The position numbers and the translations under genes were made by a program. Under the pieces are notes generated by a model. It was not told the DNA's origin and did no database searches. It was given only the letters and a program-made list of their open reading frames with translations. Below are positions 1-7,024 of a DNA stretch of 17,303 nucleotides, piece by piece. Numbering within the stretch: position 1 is the stretch's first letter; each line of letters starts with the position of its first letter. The stretch is from Bacteroidales bacterium. GTDB lineage: Bacteria > Bacteroidota > Bacteroidia > Bacteroidales > UBA932. The stretch lies in the NCBI GenBank assembly GCA_016285215.1, contig JAEEQI010000032.1, forward strand, positions 1-17,303, read 5' to 3'.

Positions 1-499
1 AGGCAATGGCCATACACATCTTGGCTTCGGCCTTCTTCTGAGCCAGGAGGGCAGGGTCGGCATTGGGGATGCGGTCTGCGTTCTCCAGGAACAGCCAGGC
101 ATAACGGATAACGGTATAGTCTTTTTCACTACCAAAGCGATAGGTTTCACCGCCGGCATAGGAACCGGTGAGAGTGGCGCTCAGACCTCCGGAATAATAG
201 AGGTTGTTGGGGCCGTCGCTGTCGGAGTGCTTGTTGGAGATGAAGTGGTCCGTAATGGACTCGAGGAAGTCACCGCCCATCTTGGAGTCGAAGGAGGATA
301 CCAGTCCGTAAGGGAGGTAGTAGTAGGCCGTGGCCAGCACCTTGTCGGCGTCCTTTACGGTAGCGAACAGGGTGTCGATGGTGGCACCGGAGGTTTCCGG
401 GGCTTTGGACAGGCCGGCGTCACCCAGCTTGAGACTCTCGCAAGCGACCAGTCCTGCACCCAGCAGGGCAATTGTCAAAATCTGATATAATTTTTTCAT
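1..499 (-). CDS. SusD/RagB-family surface glycan-binding lipoprotein (N-terminal part, cut by window edge)
   Basis: The reverse strand reads open from an ATG at 499 to the window edge (166 codons). The protein begins with a lipoprotein signal, MKKLYQILTI..., with lipobox LVAC and the acylated Cys at residue 20. The mature start has the helical SusD-like pattern: a region around residues 45-65 (ATAYYYLPYG), then the YAWLFLENADRIPN segment near 137-150 and a helix of Ala/Lys/Glu residues. Partners of this kind cap a SusC barrel at the cell surface and capture oligosaccharides for import. The start lies 12 bp after the SusC stop, the usual SusC-SusD arrangement, so co-transcription is almost certain. 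The C-terminal two thirds lie outside the window, so substrate-binding residues cannot be judged. Confidence 0.9.
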   Translation of the reverse strand, partial: MKKLYQILTIALLGAGLVACESLKLGDAGLSKAPETSGATIDTLFATVKDADKVLATAYYYLPYGLVSSFDSKMGGDFLESITDHFISNKHSDSDGPNNLYYSGGLSATLTGSYAGGETYRFGSEKDYTVIRYAWLFLENADRIPNADPALLAQKKAEAKMCMAIA

Positions 500-511
500 G
501 GTACGCTCGGT

Positions 512-3500
512 TTAGAAAGTGATGTTGATGGCCATATTGTAGGTCTTCACCAGAGGATACTGGCCGTCGGAGTCGCTGGACGTTGCTTCCGGATCCTGCA
601 GCTTCATCTTGGAGAAGGTGAGGAGGTTGTAACCGGTGAACATAATGCCCAGGGAGCTGATGCCCAGTTTCTTAAGGACGCCGCCCTTGCTAAAGGTATA
701 GCCAAAGCTGGCGCTCTTCAGACGCAGATAGCTGGCATCCACGGTCCAGAGGGTGGAGTTCATAGAGTTCCAAGGGTAGTTGGTCTTGGTGAAACGCGGC
801 AGGGTACCGTTTTCACGGCCGGGGGCCCAAGGGTTGGCGTCGTCAATCCAGCAGTTCTCTGCGAAGTAGTTCAGGAGGCCGCGGTGACCGGAGTTGGTGA
901 ACGGGATACGGTAGTCGTCGTTCCATACACGGCTCACGTTGGTGGCAGCCACCCAGTTGAGGGCCAGGTTGAAGCCCTTGTAACCGAACTTCCAGTTGGA
1001 ACCGAACACGTATTCCGGGCGGTTGGGATAACCGTCCATCATCATATCGTTACCGTCAATCTTCATATCACCGTTGAGGTCCTTGTACATAGCATCACCG
1101 GGATATACGGTGGTGCCAGGCTGCGGCAGATCCGGATTCAGGCGCTGGACGCCGTTGGCGTCTACGTAGAAATCGCTCTTCTGGTAGAGGCGCTCGAACT
1201 GGTACAGGGAGTAACGGCCGGTAGAACCGCCGGTCTGACGCTGGTACTCATATTCGGGTTCCACCTCGTCCATATAGATGATCTTGTTGCGGGCAAACGT
1301 AACGTTGGCGCTGATGTCATAGGTGAAGTTGCCAATGTGATCCTTCCAGCCCAGTTCTACCTCGTAACCGTGGTTGTCCACGATACCCAGGTTCATATTG
1401 GGGGCGGTGAAGGCAATGATGCCCGGCAGGGAATTCGGAGAAATCAGGATGCCTGTACGATGCTCCCAGAAGAGGTCTCCGGAGAAGTGCAGGCGGTAGT
1501 TGAACAGGTCGAAGTCCATACCCACGTTGGTCTTGAGGGCGGTTTCCCAGGTCACGGATTCGTTACCGGGGGTACCCATCTCGTAACGCGGCACACCGTC
1601 GCTCTTGTTCACGCCAAAGTAGTAGGCACCGGCATCGTTCCACACGCCTTCCATATACATAAAGCGGGCACTGGAGCCTTTGTCGCTACCTACCTTACCA
1701 ACGGAGGCGCGGAGCTTGAGGAAGTCAATCCACGGCACTTTCTTCATAAACTTCTCCTGGCTCACCACGTAACCCAGGGACAGGGACGGGAAGAAACCGT
1801 AACGGGTCTTGCCGGGGGCGAAGTTTTCGGAACCGTTGTAACCGGCGCTGATATCCACCAGGTACTTGTCCTTGTAGCCGTAAGTGGCACGGCCTACCCA
1901 ACCCACGTAACCGCGGGGCAGCCAGGAGTACTTGCTGGGATAGTAATCGCGGGACTGGTTGTACAGCAACAGGGCGCTCACGGCGTGCTTGCCTCCAAAC
2001 TTGCGGCTGTAGTCAATTCGGCCTTCCAGGTACCAGCTCTTGTCGTCGCTGGTGCTCTCGGAGTAGCTCAGGGTAGGGGCCGAATAAGTGACGTCGTAGA
2101 CATAGGTCTTATCGAAGTCAGGGTCGGACATGTTGCCGCCGGTTTCGGCCCAGGTCTTATATTCAATTCTCTGGGAATAACCGCCGTTGTTACCCTCACG
2201 CTTCTTGGTGAGCGACATGGAGGTGTCGTAACTGCCCTTGATGGCCACGCTCAGGCCCTGGGTGATGAAGTCCAGGCGCTGGGTGATGGTCATATCCATA
2301 CCCAGGGTGGTCTTGTACTTGTTCTGGTAACCTCTCCAGTAGTAGTACTCCCAACCGTTCCACTTGGTAAGACCGGAAGGCAGGGCGTTGGTGGACACCG
2401 TGGTCTTGGGAATGTCGTTCACGGCACCCGGGCTGCCGGTAGGATGGGACCACAGCATAGAACGCATCCAGATGTTGTCGGCATCGGAGATAGGTTCGCG
2501 GGTATCACCAATCACACCGCTGATGTTGAACTTCATATCCGTGGTTTCGGTGAGCTTGAAGTCCAGGTTGGCGCGGTAGTTATACCGGTTGTAGGAGAAG
2601 TTGTTGTTGTACGGAAGACCGGGCATCTGCTTCAACAGACCGTTCTGGTACATATAACCCATAGATACGAAGTAACGCACCTTGTCGGAACCGCCGGAGA
2701 TGTTCACGTTGTTCTTGGTCTGCATAAAGGCCTTGCGGAACATCAGCTCGGTCCACTGGGTGTTGGGGAACATAATAGGATCGCTGCCGGTACGATAGGC
2801 CTCGATGGCCTCGGGCTTAAAGTACAGGTTGGCGTCTTCACGTCCGTCGTTCCACTGGTACACGTTGTAGTAACGGGCAAAATCGTAGCTGCTGGCCTGA
2901 CGGATGTAGGACATAGGCACCTGGATACCGGTGATGGAGCTCACGGTGATCTTGGGTTTGCCGGCGTCGCCTCGCTTGGTGGTCACGATGATAACACCGT
3001 TAGCACCGCGCACACCGAACACGGCGGTGGAGGCGGCATCCTTCAGGATGGACAGGCTCTCGATTTCGTTGGGGTCTACCGTGTTGAGGGGACGTTCCAC
3101 ACCATCCACCAGGATGAGCGGCGTGGAATTGGAGTCGCTCAGGGAAGAGGCACCGCGGATGTAAATCTTGGCATAGTCTTCACCGGGCTGACCGGATTCC
3201 TGCACAGTAGCCACACCGGGCATCTGACCGGCCAGAACGTTGGTCACGTCGGCCACGGGTGCCTTTACGAGGGCTTTGTTGTCAATGGTGGCTAGAGCGC
3301 CCGTAACGGTGGCCTTGGTCTGGGTACCGTAAGCCACCACCACCGTGGCCTCAATGGACTGGGTATCGTCCCTGAGCACAATGGTAAAGTGCTGCTGCTT
3401 GCCCACTTTCACCTCTTCGGTGACGTAACCAAGCGCAGAAACCTCGAGCACAGCAGTCTCGCCGGGGACGACAAGGGTAAAGTTACCGTCCGCATCGGCA

Positions 3501-3682
3501 GCCACACCGGTGGTGGTACCCTTCAGGGTAACGCCCGCACCGATAACCGGCAAACCGTCTGCATCCACCACAGTACCTGTAATGGTAATGCCCTTCTGGG
3601 CCTGGGCATTTGTGCACCAGAGTCCCAGGGTGAGACACAGGACAGAAGCCAGTCTGAGTAAATGGACTACTTTCTGTTTCAT
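512..3682 (-). CDS. SusC/RagA-family TonB-linked outer-membrane transporter
   Basis: The 1056-aa protein has a signal peptide ending near residue 28 (AQA^Q). A carboxypeptidase-D-like regulatory domain follows at about 32-103 (ITGTVVDADGLPVIGAGV). A TonB-box-like VVVAYG lies at 114-119 and the plug domain at about 120-236. The plug carries the family hallmark LKDAASTAVFGVRGANGVII around 213-232. The rest is a 22-strand-type barrel ending in Phe (INITF), as expected for a BAM-recognised terminus. Family knowledge: these proteins import oligosaccharides across the outer membrane using TonB energy. It sits 40 bp after the GH20 gene and 12 bp before susD. No STN domain is seen, so it is unlikely to drive its own anti-sigma signalling. 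Regulation probably comes from the upstream XylR-like protein. Confidence 0.97.
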   Translation of the reverse strand: MKQKVVHLLRLASVLCLTLGLWCTNAQAQKGITITGTVVDADGLPVIGAGVTLKGTTTGVAADADGNFTLVVPGETAVLEVSALGYVTEEVKVGKQQHFTIVLRDDTQSIEATVVVAYGTQTKATVTGALATIDNKALVKAPVADVTNVLAGQMPGVATVQESGQPGEDYAKIYIRGASSLSDSNSTPLILVDGVERPLNTVDPNEIESLSILKDAASTAVFGVRGANGVIIVTTKRGDAGKPKITVSSITGIQVPMSYIRQASSYDFARYYNVYQWNDGREDANLYFKPEAIEAYRTGSDPIMFPNTQWTELMFRKAFMQTKNNVNISGGSDKVRYFVSMGYMYQNGLLKQMPGLPYNNNFSYNRYNYRANLDFKLTETTDMKFNISGVIGDTREPISDADNIWMRSMLWSHPTGSPGAVNDIPKTTVSTNALPSGLTKWNGWEYYYWRGYQNKYKTTLGMDMTITQRLDFITQGLSVAIKGSYDTSMSLTKKREGNNGGYSQRIEYKTWAETGGNMSDPDFDKTYVYDVTYSAPTLSYSESTSDDKSWYLEGRIDYSRKFGGKHAVSALLLYNQSRDYYPSKYSWLPRGYVGWVGRATYGYKDKYLVDISAGYNGSENFAPGKTRYGFFPSLSLGYVVSQEKFMKKVPWIDFLKLRASVGKVGSDKGSSARFMYMEGVWNDAGAYYFGVNKSDGVPRYEMGTPGNESVTWETALKTNVGMDFDLFNYRLHFSGDLFWEHRTGILISPNSLPGIIAFTAPNMNLGIVDNHGYEVELGWKDHIGNFTYDISANVTFARNKIIYMDEVEPEYEYQRQTGGSTGRYSLYQFERLYQKSDFYVDANGVQRLNPDLPQPGTTVYPGDAMYKDLNGDMKIDGNDMMMDGYPNRPEYVFGSNWKFGYKGFNLALNWVAATNVSRVWNDDYRIPFTNSGHRGLLNYFAENCWIDDANPWAPGRENGTLPRFTKTNYPWNSMNSTLWTVDASYLRLKSASFGYTFSKGGVLKKLGISSLGIMFTGYNLLTFSKMKLQDPEATSSDSDGQYPLVKTYNMAINITF

Positions 3683-3722
3683 TGGTTAGTTAGATTAGTT
3701 AATTAGTTCTACTTATATTTCT

Positions 3723-5849
3723 CTATAGTGTCTTAAGTGATTTCCACTCGTCGGAGCCCGCCTTCCGCGTAAGGACTTCCCCTTTGTTTCTGGCGGTAAT
3801 CCAGCCTCCCGTCACATTGCTCAGGAACACCAGGCGGAAGTGGTGGATGCCCTCTTCCAGGACCAGGGTGCCGTCGTGACGGTAGTTTTTCTTCACTTCC
3901 CCGCGGTTGTCCACTACCAGTCGGCCGTCTATCCAGAGTTCGTCGTACAGGGTACTGAAGTACCACGTGTCCGTAGACGAGACTTTGAAATAGCCTTCGG
4001 CCTCGGCGGCAAAGAACTGCGGTTTCTGCATATTGTAGTCTTGGGGGTAAATCTTGGGTATCTCCCGCAGGCTCTTGACCTGGTTGGGCGTCCAGACGGC
4101 GTCCTGGGAGATATCATAGGGGATGCGGAAAGCACCCACTGTGCTGCGGCAGCGGATGCCCTCCGGATTCTCCGGGTGCAGCGCCGGGATGGGCTGCATC
4201 TTTTCCAGTACGATGTCACGTACCAGACTCAGTTTTCCATAGTTAGTAAGGGAAGCAATGCGCAGCATTCCACTTTCTTTCACGGTAATGGGGCCTTCAT
4301 AACGGGCCGAAGAAGCCGTGGGCTCGCTGCCGTCCAGCGTATAGACCATGGTCATGGGACGGGAGGTAGTGAACTCCAGAACGGCCTTGTCTTCAAAGGC
4401 AATCTGGCTGCAGGATCCGCCCGGCTGCTCCGGAAGCGGCATATGATAGGCCACGCCCTGGGTGTCCAGCCAGGCGCAGGCGGCGTCCAGGCGGGCACAG
4501 AAATCCGGGAAATTCTTCTTCTCCAGAGGCGTCCACGCCGTTTCGGCCACGGCGAACATCTTGGGGAAGGTGAGGTAATCCCGCATATAATCGCTGTAGA
4601 TGTACTCGCTCCAGAGATTGCCCTGTACACCCAGAATGTGCTTGGCCTCCTCCGCCGTAAGCTCGGCTGGAACGGGATTGTAGTCGTAGGGCACCTGGAG
4701 GATGGAGTGGTGGGCGTAGCATTCAGGTTCGGCCTTGGGGTCTCCCTGATAGTGATTCAGGTACAGACCGCCGGTGCCGGGAGTCATAATCACATCGTGT
4801 CCTTCGCGGGCTGCCTGGATGCCGCCTTTCTCCCCGCGCCAGCTCATAACGGTGGCGTTGGGGCTCAGGCCGCCTTCCAGAATCTCGTCCCAGCCCACGA
4901 GGCGCTTGCCGTACTTATGGAGAATCTGCTCCATCCGCTTCACGGCGTAGCTCTGCAGCTTCTCTTCGGCGGTGAACTCATCATCGGCCACGAGTCCCAG
5001 GGCCTTGATGCGGGCCTGGCAGGCGGGGCAGGTTTGCCAGCGGATCTTCTTGCACTCGTCTCCCCCAATGTGGAAGAACTCGGAGGGGAAGAGGGCCGAA
5101 ACCTCGGCCACCACGTCTTCCAGCAGCTGGAAGGTGAACTCGCTGCCGGGGCAGAGGACCACATCCGGGGAACCCCAGGTGTAGAAATTGCCTATGGGCT
5201 GCTTCTCGCAGGAGAGTTCAGGATAAGCGCGGATGGCGGCCATACTGTGACCGGGCATCTCAATCTCCGGAACCACGGTAACAAAACGTTCGGCGGCGTA
5301 GGCCACCACTTCCCGGATCTGATCCTGGGTGTAGTAACCTTGCGTCACCGAACCGTCGAACTCCGTTCGTTTAGCTCCTATCTCGGTGAGGGGGGGGTGC
5401 TTCTTTATTTCGATGCGCCATCCCTGGTCATCGGTGAGGTGCCAGTGCATCCGGTTGATCTTGTACCGCGAAAGGATATCGATGTACTGCTTGATCTTCT
5501 CCACAGAGAGGAAGTGGCGGGAGGCATCCACCATATAGCCTCGCCAGCTGAAACGAGGGTAGTCCTTGATCTTGACACAGGGGATTTCTCCGTTCTGCTC
5601 CAGCTGGGAGAGGGTCTGGCGGGCATAGAAGAGGCCGGCCTCGGTGGAAGCCACGGCCTTCACGCGCGTGCGCGTTACCTCTAAAGTATAGCCCTCTTCC
5701 GGGAGACCGCATTTGGGGTCCAGTTTGAACTCCATCTTGCTGCGGTTTTTCTCCGTGACTATAAACGAACCATCCTGCACCTGCATTTCGGCAGGGGCAG
5801 GAATAATCTGCGGAACAAGCGCCAACAGTATGGCCAGCAGTTTGATCAT
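3723..5849 (-). CDS. GH20 beta-N-acetylhexosaminidase with C-terminal PA14-like domain
   Basis: The 708-aa secreted enzyme has a short signal peptide (MIKLLAILLALVPQIIPAPA). A GH20 N-terminal alpha/beta domain spans about 15-95 and the TIM barrel about 99-440. The catalytic Asp-Glu pair is D264-E265 in HIGGDEC. Other family landmarks are HWHLTDDQGWR (135-145), EIEMPGH (195-201) and the active-site Trp in AETAWTP (435-441). A chitobiase-type C-terminal Ig-like module follows at about 488-545 (YTLDGSEPT), then a PA14-like module at about 607-690 (YFKVSSTDTWYF, LWIDGRLVVDN). The enzyme releases terminal GlcNAc/GalNAc from beta-linked glycans, probably in the periplasm. Its ATG overlaps the phosphatase stop (ATGA, 5846-5849), implying translational coupling. 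The frame contains an 8-C run on the coding strand (5390-5397). Confidence 0.95.
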   Translation of the reverse strand: MIKLLAILLALVPQIIPAPAEMQVQDGSFIVTEKNRSKMEFKLDPKCGLPEEGYTLEVTRTRVKAVASTEAGLFYARQTLSQLEQNGEIPCVKIKDYPRFSWRGYMVDASRHFLSVEKIKQYIDILSRYKINRMHWHLTDDQGWRIEIKKHPPLTEIGAKRTEFDGSVTQGYYTQDQIREVVAYAAERFVTVVPEIEMPGHSMAAIRAYPELSCEKQPIGNFYTWGSPDVVLCPGSEFTFQLLEDVVAEVSALFPSEFFHIGGDECKKIRWQTCPACQARIKALGLVADDEFTAEEKLQSYAVKRMEQILHKYGKRLVGWDEILEGGLSPNATVMSWRGEKGGIQAAREGHDVIMTPGTGGLYLNHYQGDPKAEPECYAHHSILQVPYDYNPVPAELTAEEAKHILGVQGNLWSEYIYSDYMRDYLTFPKMFAVAETAWTPLEKKNFPDFCARLDAACAWLDTQGVAYHMPLPEQPGGSCSQIAFEDKAVLEFTTSRPMTMVYTLDGSEPTASSARYEGPITVKESGMLRIASLTNYGKLSLVRDIVLEKMQPIPALHPENPEGIRCRSTVGAFRIPYDISQDAVWTPNQVKSLREIPKIYPQDYNMQKPQFFAAEAEGYFKVSSTDTWYFSTLYDELWIDGRLVVDNRGEVKKNYRHDGTLVLEEGIHHFRLVFLSNVTGGWITARNKGEVLTRKAGSDEWKSLKTL

Positions 5850-7015
5850 TTCATTAACTTTCTTACAATCTGACCTACCTCGGCATTATCGTGAATGCCG
5901 GCAAAGTTCTCGGCTCCGGGGCCGAAGGCAAACACCGGCACCATAATGCCGTCGTGTCCCTTGGTGGAGAAATGAACCTTAACCGTTCTTTCTTCCAGGT
6001 TGCCCTTGAGGAGGGTGAGGCCGCCGGTACAGTGGTCGGCCGTTACTACCACCAGGGTTTCGCCGTCCTTGGCGGCCCACTCCAGTACGTAACCTATCAC
6101 CTTATCAAAGTCAAAGAGTTCCTCTACCATCTGACCCACCTTGTTGCGATGGGCGTAGTCGTCAATCTGGGAACCCTCAATCATAAGGAAGAAGCCTTTC
6201 TTGTTGTCCAGCATCTCGATGGCCTTCTTGGTGGTTTCCAGCAAAACGGGACCACGGTCCAGCGAGGGGGACATATCGTATTCTTCAAACAGGCCCAGGA
6301 ACTTGTCTCCCTTGACATCGGCCACATTTTCCAGCTTGTCCACAAAGGTGTAGCCCTTGGCCTTCATCTCGTCAATGAGGTTGCGGCCGTCGGAACGCTG
6401 GTTCCAGAAATGGGTGCCGCCGCCGGAGATGAAGTCCACATTGGCGGTCACAAACTGGGCGGCCAGGCCTTCCTCGTCTTTACGGGACGGGCCGTGGACG
6501 CAGAAGTCTGCGGGAGTGGCATCGTTGATGCGGCAGGTCACGGTTACGCCCGTCTTCATACCCTTGCGCTTGGCATACTGCAGATTGGACTCCACGGGAT
6601 TGGCGTCCTTGTCAATGCCAATGTAGCCGTACTTGGTCTTCTGACCAATGGCCAGGGCGGTACCGCCGGCACAGGAGTCAGTAATAAGCTGGTCCGTAGC
6701 ATAGGTGCGGGAGGCACCCAGAACGGGCATCTGCTCCGTCATATTAAGCTTTCCACCGTTGGCCACCCAGCCCACGTTAACCTGCTCAAAGCCCATTCCG
6801 TCGCCAATCATGAAAATGACATTCTTGATTTTTTTGCCGCGAGGCTGCTGCACCTCAACGATCTCATAAGGGACCTCCACGGTGTATTGGTCATCCTTAC
6901 TAAAGCTGTACGTGGCGTACTTGGAACGGTTACGGTCCAGGGAATCGGGGGTCTGGGCGGCTGCAATAACGGTGAACCCAACCAAACTTATTATTGAAAC
7001 AACAAACCTGTTCAT
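5846..7015 (-). CDS. PhoA-family alkaline phosphatase
   Basis: The 389-aa exported protein has a Sec signal (MNRFVVSIISLVGFTVIAAA). Motifs of the metal-dependent alkaline phosphatase family are complete. They are FMIGDGMG with D72, the nucleophile S114 in ITDSCAGGTA, R162 in TCRINDATPA (phosphate-binding Arg), the metal ligands in IEGSQIDDYAHRN (E280, D285, H289), TADHCTGG (D327, H328) and H354 in TKGHDG. It hydrolyses phosphomonoesters in the periplasm. The gene starts 9 bp after GH2 and overlaps GH20 by 4 bp, so it is embedded between two amino-sugar glycosidases. That placement suggests a role in dephosphorylating a glycan or sugar-phosphate released by the locus rather than general phosphate scavenging, but this is inference. 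It is somewhat shorter than E. coli PhoA. Confidence 0.95.
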   Translation of the reverse strand: MNRFVVSIISLVGFTVIAAAQTPDSLDRNRSKYATYSFSKDDQYTVEVPYEIVEVQQPRGKKIKNVIFMIGDGMGFEQVNVGWVANGGKLNMTEQMPVLGASRTYATDQLITDSCAGGTALAIGQKTKYGYIGIDKDANPVESNLQYAKRKGMKTGVTVTCRINDATPADFCVHGPSRKDEEGLAAQFVTANVDFISGGGTHFWNQRSDGRNLIDEMKAKGYTFVDKLENVADVKGDKFLGLFEEYDMSPSLDRGPVLLETTKKAIEMLDNKKGFFLMIEGSQIDDYAHRNKVGQMVEELFDFDKVIGYVLEWAAKDGETLVVVTADHCTGGLTLLKGNLEERTVKVHFSTKGHDGIMVPVFAFGPGAENFAGIHDNAEVGQIVRKLMK

Positions 7016-7024
7016 AGCAAATAA

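Noticed and set aside
227..490. 87-aa plus-strand frame at the left edge
   Set aside because: It overlaps the SusD-like gene on the other strand, which has a lipobox and SusD features.
884..3295. 803-aa open frame on the plus strand opposite SusC
   Set aside because: It is in mirror phase to a certain SusC gene. Composition is biased by third-position G/C, with no recognisable domains, signal or start context.
3840..5684. 614-aa open frame on the plus strand opposite GH20
   Set aside because: Shadow of the GH20 gene, whose catalytic motifs are complete on the other strand.
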